Assembly (NCBI RefSeq): GCF_003205195.1
Contig: NZ_QJRY01000003.1
Coordinates: forward strand, 1 to 64,000
Direction: 5' to 3'
Origin: Peteryoungia wuzhouensis
GTDB taxonomy: Bacteria; Pseudomonadota; Alphaproteobacteria; Rhizobiales; Rhizobiaceae
DNA length: 64,000 nt
Part shown: positions 56,139 to 64,000 of the stretch, piece after piece
Position numbering within the stretch: the stretch's first letter is position 1
Layout of the letters: every line of letters begins with the position of its first letter
The notes under the pieces: generated by a model
What the model was told of the DNA's origin: nothing
Databases searched by the model: none
The model's input: only the letters and a program-made list of their open reading frames with translations
Made by a program: the position numbers and the translations under genes

Positions 56139-58916
56139 ATGCAAGGGTTTCGTATCCGCCGCTTCGGACTGATGCTCGCGACCGTGGTCCTTGCGACCGC
56201 CGGCCTTGGCGACCGCAGCCATGCCGCAACGGCGGCGCTGGAAGCGCTTCCCTATCCGGTTTCGCCCCCGGCGCTGGATTATGGCCGGATCTGCCGCAAG
56301 CCGGAGACCCCGGCCCCGCTCTCCTTCGAATGGTATGGCTGGACCGGCGGCCCCGTTCCCGTGTCGCAGCAGCAGGTCTTCGCCGATGCCATCCGCTTCA
56401 TCGACGGCGGCAGCGAAGTCGCGCGCGACATGCCCTTGGCCCGGCGCATGCTGGAAATGCTGGTGTCCCAGGGCACCGGCGGCACCCTGGAAGCCCGGCG
56501 CCGGCTGGCCCTGCTCCTGCTCGACGACCGGGCGGGTCCGGAAGATCCGAAACGCGCGGCGAGCCTGCTCGTTGAAGCGACGGCATCCCAGGAGACAGAC
56601 GCCGCCCTCTCGCTCGGGCGGTTGATTGCCCGCGGCGAACTTCCCGACCTGACGCTTTCGGATGCACCGCGGTACCTCGGCATCGCCGCCGGTTTTGGCG
56701 AACCCATGGCAGCTCTTGAGCTGTCCACGCTCTACGCGTCGGGCGCCCTGCCCGCCCCGTTCGAGGGAGCCGCTGCCCATTTCGCCAATCTCGCGACGAT
56801 CAACCTGCAGACCGCGCTTGCCTCGGGCAATTGCGCCGTGGCGGCCGAGGTCGGCCAGTTCCTGCTCGACAAAAACCTGCCGGACGGGCCGGCCCGCGCC
56901 ATAGCCTGGTTCGAGGTCGCGGCCAAGGCGGGTCATCGCAACGCCCTGGAAAAACTGGCCCGCGCCTATTCCGCCGGTCGCGGCGTTGAAGCCGATCCGG
57001 CCGCCGCACGCAGATACTGGGCCCAGGCGGTCGATGCCGGCTCGGTAACGGGTCTCGCGGCCCTCGCCGAACAGGATCTGACATCAGGCCTCGACACCGA
57101 CGACGTCCGTCGCCGGCTTCAGCTCGGCATGGCCAATGGCGAGCCCAATGCCTTCCTGATTGCCGCGCGCCTGCATCGGGGTGATTTCAACGCAACGGCC
57201 GATTTCACCGCCCTGCAGGAAGTGCTGCAACAGGCAGCCACCCGGCCGGATGTTTCGATCTTCACGCTCGACATCCTCGGCAATGCCATGCTCTCCGGGC
57301 AGGGAACGAAACCCGACCCGCAAAAGGCAAAGGCCGTGTACGAGCGCATTCTGGCTGCCGGCACACCCGATGCCGAAGCCATTTATGGCCGCTATCTCCT
57401 GAAGTCGGGTGGGGGTGTCGAACCGGCGATCGCCCATCTGCAAAAGGCCGAGACAGCCGGCTCGACGCTGGTCACCACGACCCTCGCCGACATCGCGGCC
57501 TGCCGTCCGGATACCGGCCTCGACCAACCGGCACTGCTGCGCAAGGCCGCCTCGGTTGGCAATCCGCTGGCCCTGCGCAAGCTGGCCAGGCTGGCGATGG
57601 ATGCCGGGGACAAGGCGCAGGCGGCCACGCTGTTCGAACAGGCAGCCATCCTTGGCGACCGCATCGCCATGGTCGAACGTGCCGCTGCCATCCTCGGCGA
57701 CGGAAAGGATGCCGGCAAGAGCGGTGCCAAGGCGGCGGCAAACCTGATCGAGGCTGCCGGCGCGCCGGGCGACGGCATGGTCGCAGGGCGTCTGGCTCTG
57801 GCCCAGGCCCTGCGCAACGGCCGCCTTGGGGAAGATGCAGGGCGCAGCGCGGATCTGTTGCAATCCCTGTCGGCCAGCCTCGATCCGGCGGCTGATGTCG
57901 AACTTGCCCGTCTCCGTCTGAAATCCGGCAATGGTTCGCCGATCGACGGGGAGACGCGCGAGCGGCTGCAACGCGCGGCGAATGCCGGCAATACGGACGC
58001 CATGGTGATGCTCGCGCACCTGCCCGCGACCGACGAGGCAGCGGCAGCAGAAGCCGCCGAATGGCTCGTCCGTGCCGCCGAGCGCGGCAATGCGGAGGCT
58101 CTATCCGCCCTGCCGACCGATCCGGCAGTGCTGAACCGGGTCACGACCGGCCTTAAGACCGTCCTGCTCTGCGATATCGACACGCTGGCGCAGAAGGCAC
58201 GGCTGCATCGCCTGCTCGGCGACGAGAAGACGGCGGCAGCCGTGCTGACCACCGCCGAGCACGTCGCCACCGCCCGTGCGCCTCGCCAGATCTTCGCGCT
58301 CGCCCAGGCTGTCCTCGGCCTCACTCCGGCAGCCCCCGACGATGCCGAACGGGCCGCCCGTCTTTTGCTCAAGAGCGCCGAGGCCGGCTATGGCAAGGCG
58401 ACGCTGGCGCTCGCCCGGCTCTATGACGGCGGCAAGCTTGGAAACCGCCACGCCGAGGCCATCGACTGGTATCGTCGCGCAGCCATGGCCGACGAACAGA
58501 CGGCCGTGCCGGAACTCGCGCGTCTGTCTAATGGCGGCGCCGATGCCGAAGCCCTGAAGGCCCTGAAATCGGTAGCGGAGGCCGGCAATGTCACGGCCTT
58601 GCGCAGCCTCGGCATGCTGCTGGCCACCCAAAGCGGTGCAGACCGTGATGAAGGCATCCACCTGCTGGAAGAAGCCGCCGCCCGTAAGGATGTGGCCGCC
58701 ATGAAGATCCTGGCGCGCTTCCATGCCTCCGGCATCGATGGCCAGGTTTCGGCGGCCAAGAGCACCAGCTGGACCCGCATGGCCGCCGAACAGGGCGATC
58801 CGGAAGCCATGTTCCAATATGCCATCGCCCTCGACCTCGGCTTCGGCGTCGAGTCCGATCCGAAATCCGCAAAAACCTGGCATCAGAAGGCACTTGAAAA
58901 TGGTTTCGTTCAGTAA
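56139..58916 (+). CDS. Large Sel1/TPR-repeat secreted protein (second of three)
   Basis: A 925-residue protein with a signal peptide (MQGFRIRRFGLMLATVVLAT, cleaved near SHAATA) followed by Sel1-like repeats, such as KLARAYSAGRGVEADPAAAR and FQYAIALDLGFGVESDPKSA. A segment around residues 45-75 (ICRKPETPAPLSFEWYGWTG) is not repeat-like and may be a small binding module. GGAGG lies 8 bases before the ATG, which is 65 bases after the previous gene. It resembles its upstream neighbour in length and architecture, suggesting duplication, but clear residue identity is limited to repeat positions. The end overlaps the third repeat gene by 17 bases. Confidence 0.84.
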   Translation: MQGFRIRRFGLMLATVVLATAGLGDRSHAATAALEALPYPVSPPALDYGRICRKPETPAPLSFEWYGWTGGPVPVSQQQVFADAIRFIDGGSEVARDMPLARRMLEMLVSQGTGGTLEARRRLALLLLDDRAGPEDPKRAASLLVEATASQETDAALSLGRLIARGELPDLTLSDAPRYLGIAAGFGEPMAALELSTLYASGALPAPFEGAAAHFANLATINLQTALASGNCAVAAEVGQFLLDKNLPDGPARAIAWFEVAAKAGHRNALEKLARAYSAGRGVEADPAAARRYWAQAVDAGSVTGLAALAEQDLTSGLDTDDVRRRLQLGMANGEPNAFLIAARLHRGDFNATADFTALQEVLQQAATRPDVSIFTLDILGNAMLSGQGTKPDPQKAKAVYERILAAGTPDAEAIYGRYLLKSGGGVEPAIAHLQKAETAGSTLVTTTLADIAACRPDTGLDQPALLRKAASVGNPLALRKLARLAMDAGDKAQAATLFEQAAILGDRIAMVERAAAILGDGKDAGKSGAKAAANLIEAAGAPGDGMVAGRLALAQALRNGRLGEDAGRSADLLQSLSASLDPAADVELARLRLKSGNGSPIDGETRERLQRAANAGNTDAMVMLAHLPATDEAAAAEAAEWLVRAAERGNAEALSALPTDPAVLNRVTTGLKTVLLCDIDTLAQKARLHRLLGDEKTAAAVLTTAEHVATARAPRQIFALAQAVLGLTPAAPDDAERAARLLLKSAEAGYGKATLALARLYDGGKLGNRHAEAIDWYRRAAMADEQTAVPELARLSNGGADAEALKALKSVAEAGNVTALRSLGMLLATQSGADRDEGIHLLEEAAARKDVAAMKILARFHASGIDGQVSAAKSTSWTRMAAEQGDPEAMFQYAIALDLGFGVESDPKSAKTWHQKALENGFVQ

Positions 58917-60150
58917 GTTTCAGGCTGCACCACCGATGCTCTCGCAGCGCCTGCGCCGTGCACCCTCCACCCTCGTCCGCACGGCCTTCGCCTTCGGCCT
59001 CGGTTTGGCCATCGCCCTCACAATACCGGTGCCCCCCCCGGCTTTGGCGGCCGGCGCCGAAACCATGCTGCGGCAAAACCTTCCCGCCGCCTTGCGCGGT
59101 GATCGCGTTGCGGTTCGCGAAGTCGCTCGCGCCATCGTCCGCATCGGCCCGCGCTCGTTCAAGGCTGCGGCCCAGATGCGTCCGCTGCTGCGCAGCGAGG
59201 CCCTGCAGGGATCGAGCGCTGCGGCCAATGCCTATGGAATCCTGCTGCAATACGGGATCGGCGGCCCCAAGAACCCGAAGGAAGCGGCAAGCTGGTATGC
59301 CAAGGGCGGCGCCAGCGGCAATCTCAGCGCCTCGAAGAATGCAGCTCTCGCCTATGCCTTGGGCTGGGGTGTCCAGCGCAACACCAAGCGCGCCAATCAA
59401 CTGCTCGCCAAGGTGCCGTCCGATCAGCGCAGCCGCAAGATGCTGGAAATCAGCAAGGCCTTGATGCATCCCGGACGCGAAGAGCCGGAACTCGCCCTCT
59501 ACTGGCTGGAACGCGCCGTTTCGCTCGACAAGAACGGCCAGCTGAATGCTGCCGGCGCCTATCGAAAACTGGCCGGCTCCATGGAGAACGGCGACGAGAA
59601 ACTGCTCGAATGGCTGCAGCCGCTGGCCGAAAAGGGCAATGTCCGCGCCACGATCTTCCTCGCCCGCCACTACGAGGAAAGCGGCACCGAACCCGCGCGG
59701 GCAAAGGCCGCCGATCTCTATTTCCAGGCAGCAGCCGCCGCCGATCCGGATGCCTATGAGGGTCTCGGCCGCCTGCTGACCGTCACCCAGCCGCCGCTTT
59801 CGGATCGCATCATGACCTTCCTGGAGGACAAGGCGCAGGCCGGCGTCGCATCCGCCAATCTGGCGCTCGGCACCCATTACCTCTTCGGCGCGACGGCGAC
59901 TGGCGAGATGCGCGAAAAGGGTATGGCCCATCTCGAAGCGGCCGCCAGGGCCGGAGACCCGGAAACCCAGTATCGGCTGGCGCTCATCCTGCTTGGCGAT
60001 GCCAGCGACAGCAAGCAGCACGATCTCGCGCGCGCCTATCTGGTCCTGTCTGCCGCCGGCGGCAACAAACTCGCCGCCCAGGCCGCCAAGCAATTCGGCC
60101 CGCTGACCGTCGCCGATGCTCGCGAGATCGTCGAAACGGCAAGAAACTGA
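58900..60150 (+). CDS. Sel1/TPR-repeat exported protein (third of three, AlgK-sized)
   Basis: A 416-residue protein with an N-terminal hydrophobic export segment (RTAFAFGLGLAIALTIPVPP) and Sel1-like repeats, including AYGILLQYGIGGPKNPKEAA and AALAYALGWGVQRNTKRA. Its size is near that of AlgK, but there is no lipobox cysteine. I used the ATG at 58900 (GAAGG upstream), inside the end of the previous gene; MLSQRLRR at 58936 is an alternative that gives a more normal signal peptide. It closes the tightly packed part of the operon: a gap of 107 bases, AT-rich in part, follows before algL. Confidence 0.82.
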   Translation: MVSFSKFQAAPPMLSQRLRRAPSTLVRTAFAFGLGLAIALTIPVPPPALAAGAETMLRQNLPAALRGDRVAVREVARAIVRIGPRSFKAAAQMRPLLRSEALQGSSAAANAYGILLQYGIGGPKNPKEAASWYAKGGASGNLSASKNAALAYALGWGVQRNTKRANQLLAKVPSDQRSRKMLEISKALMHPGREEPELALYWLERAVSLDKNGQLNAAGAYRKLAGSMENGDEKLLEWLQPLAEKGNVRATIFLARHYEESGTEPARAKAADLYFQAAAAADPDAYEGLGRLLTVTQPPLSDRIMTFLEDKAQAGVASANLALGTHYLFGATATGEMREKGMAHLEAAARAGDPETQYRLALILLGDASDSKQHDLARAYLVLSAAGGNKLAAQAAKQFGPLTVADAREIVETARN

Positions 60151-60257
60151 CCTGTTTCAGAGCGGAAATGATGATCTTACACTGTATTTTCAGTCTGAGA
60201 TTAAGTGCGGGGTAAGCCTTCATCTTTATACCGACATGAAATTCGTTCCGGAGTTTC

Positions 60258-61271
60258 GTGTTGGCAACGCAGACCGCCCGCCGTTTCTGTCTGTTTCTCG
60301 GCGCCGCGCTGCTCATGGCGGGGCCGTCGAGCGGCCAATCCGCAGAGGTGACCTCGGAAGCCGCCGCGCAGCCGGTCGAGATCGCGCTGCGCACGCGGAC
60401 GATACCATCGGTTGATGCCTGCCGATCTTTGCCAGATCTGCCCCGCCGGTTGGCGACCGCATCCAAATACGACCAGTCGATCGCCTCGAAATCGGTGATT
60501 GATCCGGCGGCCCGGCAACGCCGGGAAGACCAGCTGGCGCCGGTCACCAACGCGATCCGCAACCTCGCGCTGGAGGCACGCCGCAATGGCAACCCCCAAT
60601 CCACCGCCTGCACGATCGCCACCCTGCGCCACTGGGCCGCGACAGGCGCGCTCACCGACATGGCGACCTCGGACGCCAATCTGAGCCGCGACCGTTTCAC
60701 CTCCGATATTGCCGGCATCGTCATGACGCTGCAGGCCCGCGGCCAGGACCTGCGAGGCGAAGGCGAGATCCGCGCCTGGCTTGCCACACTCGCTCGCCAG
60801 ACCATGGCCTATTATGATGGCGAGGCCGGGCCGACCGCACGCCGCAACAATCACCGTTATCTCGCCGGCATCGCCGTCGCCGAGATTGCCGAAATCCTCG
60901 GCGAAAAGCCCATGCGGGAATGGTCGAAGGACGCCTTCGCCATCGGCGCCTGCCAGGTCGACACCCTCGGTTACCTGCCCCTTGAACTCGCCCGCGCCGA
61001 TCGCGCCTATGAGTATCACCTGTATGCCTATGGCGCGCTCGCGCGCCTCGCCATCCGCCTTTCGGCCTCGGGATCGAGACCGCTCCCCTGCGAGGACCGG
61101 CTTGACCGCCTCTATCGCCTGATCTCGCGCGGAGAGGCCAGCGCCCGCGACTTCGCGCGGCGCACGGGGCTTGAGCAGCGCACGCCCTCCCCACGCCATC
61201 TCGAAGTCATTGCGCTTGTTCCGCCACGCCTTGAGGACATGGGCACGACTGGCGACGTAAAAAACTTCTGA
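60258..61271 (+). CDS. algL: Periplasmic alginate lyase AlgL (PL5)
   Basis: Cleaves mannuronate-rich alginate by beta-elimination and clears stray polymer from the periplasm. The 337-residue protein starts at GTG with GGAG 8 bases upstream and has a signal peptide (LATQTARRFCLFLGAALLMA). The PL5 core is convincing: NNHRYLAGIAVAEIAEI (NNHR at 197-200), FAIGACQVDTLGYLPLELAR, and R246 with Y253 in RADRAYEYHLYAYGAL, matching the Arg-x6-Tyr spacing and the AYHNYAL region of Pseudomonas AlgL. CxSLPDLPRRL near the N-terminus recalls the AlgL Cys-Val-x-Pro-Pro opening. It is one of two PL5 genes in the locus. Confidence 0.9.
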   Translation: MLATQTARRFCLFLGAALLMAGPSSGQSAEVTSEAAAQPVEIALRTRTIPSVDACRSLPDLPRRLATASKYDQSIASKSVIDPAARQRREDQLAPVTNAIRNLALEARRNGNPQSTACTIATLRHWAATGALTDMATSDANLSRDRFTSDIAGIVMTLQARGQDLRGEGEIRAWLATLARQTMAYYDGEAGPTARRNNHRYLAGIAVAEIAEILGEKPMREWSKDAFAIGACQVDTLGYLPLELARADRAYEYHLYAYGALARLAIRLSASGSRPLPCEDRLDRLYRLISRGEASARDFARRTGLEQRTPSPRHLEVIALVPPRLEDMGTTGDVKNF

Positions 61272-61409
61272 TTTTCAACTCATTCAAATATTAGTTTTCT
61301 CCACTCAAATAAAACCTCCCATCGTTGATCTGTGTTTATATCCTTTCCTTTGCGCCCCTCTTAAACTCGGAGGAATTGAGGAAACGGCCCTGGGGGCGAT
61401 GGGGAAAAC
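61272..61409 (+). promoter_or_regulatory. AT-rich leader before the AlgE-type epimerase gene
   Basis: The first 70 bases are AT-rich, with TTCAAATATTAG and CAAATAAAAC, and the remainder is purine-rich. GGGG lies about 8 bases before the ATG at 61410. No definite promoter boxes or terminator were identified, but the composition shift and spacing suggest a separate promoter for the secreted epimerase. Confidence 0.4.
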
Positions 61410-64000
61410 ATGGCAATTTTCAACGTCTTGGAGTATGGCGCAACCCCGAATGACGACACCGTCGACAGTGCAGCCATCCAGGCGGCCATCGATGCGGCCT
61501 ATGCCGCCGGCGGCGGCACCGTCTACATCCCGGCCGGCACCTTCCTGATGACCGGCAACCCGGCAAACTCCTCGGATGGCTGCATCGAAGTCCGCTCGAA
61601 CGTGACGCTGACCGGCGCCGGAATCGGCGAAACCGTGCTCAAGCTCGTCGATCACTTCGATGCCCGCATCAACGGCATGATCCGCACGCCGGTCGACCAG
61701 AACGCCAGCAATGTCGTGATCGAGAACCTGACGATCGACGGCAACCGCGCCAACAATATCGAACATCAGGCCGGCATCATCACCGGGGTGAAGGAAGGCA
61801 ATGGCCTCATCCATCAGGACATCACCATCCGCGGCGTCGAGGTGATGAATTGCAACGCCTATGGCGTCAATCCGCACGAGATCACCTATGATCTCCTGGT
61901 CGAGAACTGCATCTCGCACGACAACGGCAAGGACGGCTTCGTCGCCGATTATGTCGAGGGCGGTATCTACCGCAACAACATTGCCTACAACAACGTTCGT
62001 CACGGCTTCAACATCACCACGAGCAGCAACGATCTCGTGCTGGAGAACAACACCGCCTATCAGAACGGCGGTGCCGGCCTCGTCACCCAGCGCAGCGACA
62101 TCTTCCCGGAGGGGCAGGACACCATTCCCTGGCCCGAGAACATCATGGTCATCGGTGGCGAATATTACGCCAACGCCCGCGAAGGCATCCTGATCAAGCT
62201 CTCCGACCACGTCACGGTCACCGGTGCCGACATTCACGACAACAAGCGCCAGGGCATCCGCATCGAGGGCGCCACCAACACGGTGATCCACGACAACACC
62301 GTCTACAACAACTCGCAGGAAGCCAACGGCGTCTATGACGAGATCAACATCCGCCTGCGGGTCGATACGGCCGTCAGCCCGTCGCGCACCTATTATTCCG
62401 AAAACACCCAGATCTACGACAACATCATCTATGCCGACGGCGCCGTCCGGGCCCGCTATGGCATTCGCGAGGAATCGACCAATTCGACCGCCGACAACCC
62501 GTCCGGCACCGTCGTCTACGGCAACACGGTGACCGGCGAAGTCAGCGGCGACATCTTCATCCCGCCCCATTCCGCCACCGAAGGCGCCGACATCTTCTAC
62601 GGCACCGCGAGCGGCGACAATTTTGCCGGTCTCGGCGGTGACGACATCTACATCGTCAACCATTCGCTCGACGTGGTGACCGAGCAGCTCAATGCCGGCC
62701 ACGACACCGTCATCGCCTCCCTGAACCACACCCTGTCGGCCAATGTCGAGGATCTTTTCCTCACCGGCACGGCAATTCGCGGCACCGGCAATGCGCTGGC
62801 AAACGAGATCGTCGGCAATGCACTCGCCAACGAACTGGAGGGCCTCGGCGGCGCCGATATCCTGGATGGCGGCCTTGGCGCCGATCTGATGCAGGGCGGG
62901 GATGGCAACGACACCTATTTCGTCGACAATGTCGGCGACACCATCGTCGAGAAGGACAATCTCGGCGCGGGCGGCTACGACACCGTCTACAGCACGGTCA
63001 GCTACACGCTGGCCACCGAAGTGGAAAAACTCGTGCTGCTCGGCACCGGCAATCTCGACGGCACCGGCAATGCGTCCGCCAATGCGCTGATCGGCAATGA
63101 CGGCAACAACGTGCTCGACGGCAAGGCCGGCGCCGACAGCATGACCGGCGGCAAGGGCAACGACACCTACGTCATCGACCACACCGGCGACACCGTGATC
63201 GAACTTGCCGATGAAGGCATCGACACCGTCGTCAGCTCGCTCACCTATGTGCTCGGCGCCAATCTCGAAAACCTGACGTTGACCGGCACGCTCAACCGCG
63301 ACGCAACCGGCAACGAGTTGTCCAACGTGATCAAGGGCAATGACGGGGTCAACAAGATCCACGGCATGGACGGCGACGACGTCATCGAAGGCGGGCTTGG
63401 CGCGGACCAGCTGTATGGCGATGCCGGCAATGATACCTTCATCCTGCGCAAGGGCGAATTCGCCGGCGATGTCATCGAGGACTTCACCGGCAAGGGGGCT
63501 GCGCTGGGGGATTCGATCGTCTTCACCGGCTTCTCCTCGGCCGCCATACTGGTCGATCTCGGCAGCGGCAACTGGATGGTCCAGGACGGCAGTTATACCG
63601 AGACCTTCCGCATCAAGACGCCGGTCGGCGAAGTTGCGTTCTCCGCACAGGACTACGGTTTCGGCACCGACGTGGTCATTCCGCAGAACACGGCGCCCAC
63701 GGCATCGGCCACCGGCAACAGCGCGAGCGGCGACGAGGACACGCTGATATCAGGATCCGTGCCGGCCGGCAGCGACGCCGAAAACGACGCCCTCACCTAT
63801 GTCCAGGTCGGTTCCGTATCGGGCCTGACGCTGAACGCCAATGGCAGCTTCTCCTACCAGCCGCCGGCCAATGCCACGGGCCCGGTCAATTTTTCCTACA
63901 TGGTGGTGGATGCAAAGGGCGCGCAGAGCGCAGCCCAGACCTTCACCATCACGGTCAATCCGGTCAACGACGCCCCGACAGCCGCTTCTGCCGGCAATAC
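61410..64000 (+). CDS. AlgE-type secreted mannuronan C5-epimerase with RTX and cadherin/VCBS-like repeats (partial, runs off the window)
   Basis: 863 residues are visible with no stop. Residues 1-375 form a parallel beta-helix closely resembling the A-module of Azotobacter AlgE epimerases: VLEYGATPNDDTVDSAAIQA, GGGTVYIPAGTFLMTG, then AYGVNPHEITYD, GKDGFVADYVEGG and NNVRHGFNI. The tyrosine, histidine and last aspartate of the active site are kept, but DPHE reads NPHE (154-157). Residues 380-690 hold calcium-binding GGxGxD nonapeptides, and from about 758 a cadherin/VCBS-like domain (NTAPTASATG, FTITVNPVNDAP). There is no N-terminal signal peptide, consistent with type I secretion through a C-terminal signal beyond the window. 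The nearby PrtD/HlyD pair is the likely exporter. Confidence 0.92.
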   Translation, partial: MAIFNVLEYGATPNDDTVDSAAIQAAIDAAYAAGGGTVYIPAGTFLMTGNPANSSDGCIEVRSNVTLTGAGIGETVLKLVDHFDARINGMIRTPVDQNASNVVIENLTIDGNRANNIEHQAGIITGVKEGNGLIHQDITIRGVEVMNCNAYGVNPHEITYDLLVENCISHDNGKDGFVADYVEGGIYRNNIAYNNVRHGFNITTSSNDLVLENNTAYQNGGAGLVTQRSDIFPEGQDTIPWPENIMVIGGEYYANAREGILIKLSDHVTVTGADIHDNKRQGIRIEGATNTVIHDNTVYNNSQEANGVYDEINIRLRVDTAVSPSRTYYSENTQIYDNIIYADGAVRARYGIREESTNSTADNPSGTVVYGNTVTGEVSGDIFIPPHSATEGADIFYGTASGDNFAGLGGDDIYIVNHSLDVVTEQLNAGHDTVIASLNHTLSANVEDLFLTGTAIRGTGNALANEIVGNALANELEGLGGADILDGGLGADLMQGGDGNDTYFVDNVGDTIVEKDNLGAGGYDTVYSTVSYTLATEVEKLVLLGTGNLDGTGNASANALIGNDGNNVLDGKAGADSMTGGKGNDTYVIDHTGDTVIELADEGIDTVVSSLTYVLGANLENLTLTGTLNRDATGNELSNVIKGNDGVNKIHGMDGDDVIEGGLGADQLYGDAGNDTFILRKGEFAGDVIEDFTGKGAALGDSIVFTGFSSAAILVDLGSGNWMVQDGSYTETFRIKTPVGEVAFSAQDYGFGTDVVIPQNTAPTASATGNSASGDEDTLISGSVPAGSDAENDALTYVQVGSVSGLTLNANGSFSYQPPANATGPVNFSYMVVDAKGAQSAAQTFTITVNPVNDAPTAASAGN
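62635..63440 (+). repeat. Tandem RTX calcium-binding repeat units inside the epimerase
   Basis: Three consecutive units of about 84-87 residues share the pattern GNDTYxVD, GDTVxE, GxDTVxS, YTL, VExLxLxG, GN, then GGxGxD nonapeptides (for example GGLGADLMQGGDGNDTY and MTGGKGNDTYVID). The units begin near 62635, 62896 and 63147. The nonapeptides bind calcium in RTX proteins and fold only outside the cell. Confidence 0.85.

Noticed and set aside
61305..63362. Long open frame on the minus strand opposite the AlgE-type epimerase
   Set aside because: It is the antisense of RTX and beta-helix coding sequence. The plus-strand frame has clear family motifs and the antisense product resembles nothing known.

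Overview
The window is GC-rich chromosomal DNA from an alphaproteobacterium, most likely a member of the Rhizobiaceae. The evidence is a housekeeping gene order familiar from rhizobia (M23 peptidase, clpB, DUF4167 gene, prmC, prfA, ptsP, lysC, then ubiG), an lpiA-acvB pair, a Ros/MucR zinc-finger regulator and a Flp-type pilin. No rRNA, tRNA, insertion sequence, phage gene or CRISPR array was seen.

Positions 1-34.6 kb are mostly core genes. On the minus strand lie lysC, ptsP, prfA, prmC, the DUF4167 gene and clpB (translation termination, PTS-Ntr signalling, amino-acid synthesis, heat shock). lpiA-acvB (lysyl-phosphatidylglycerol synthesis and hydrolysis) sits between lysC and ubiG. Further on are small conserved genes (DUF924, DUF3291, DUF1178, nitrilase, grxC, comF, methyltransferase, Flp pilin), then mutT, a GNAT gene, argJ, a parvulin-type isomerase and secA. 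A plus-strand group of membrane acyltransferase, polysaccharide flippase and CelD-like GNAT follows, with an acyl-CoA synthetase and an orphan protein on the minus strand.

From 35.5 kb to the right edge the window holds what looks like a complete alginate (polymannuronate/guluronate) production locus, unexpected outside Pseudomonas and Azotobacter. A minus-strand operon (40-35.5 kb direction) encodes an AGE-family isomerase, a phosphomannomutase, a MucR-like regulator, and a type I secretion ATPase with its HlyD adaptor. Divergent from it, across an AT-rich control region, are a Crp/Fnr-type regulator and a long plus-strand operon: algD, alg8, alg44 (PilZ), an algA homologue, a TPR-AlgG fusion, a PL5 alginate-lyase-like gene, three Sel1/TPR-repeat periplasmic proteins, algL, and finally an AlgE-type secreted mannuronan C5-epimerase with RTX calcium-binding repeats and a cadherin/VCBS-like segment, cut by the window end.

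A coherent model follows. The AGE isomerase makes mannose-6-phosphate, the mutase makes mannose-1-phosphate, AlgA makes GDP-mannose and AlgD makes GDP-mannuronate. Alg8/Alg44 polymerise it under c-di-GMP control. The TPR-AlgG fusion epimerises the chain in the periplasm, protected by the Sel1 proteins, and PL5 lyases clear stray polymer. The type I system exports the AlgE-type epimerase to remodel the polymer outside the cell, as EexDEF does in Azotobacter. Departures from the known pathway are an AlgA that lacks the phosphomannose-isomerase metal motif, the TPR-AlgG fusion, two PL5 proteins, an NPHE instead of DPHE motif in the secreted epimerase, and no outer-membrane porin or O-acetylation genes in view.
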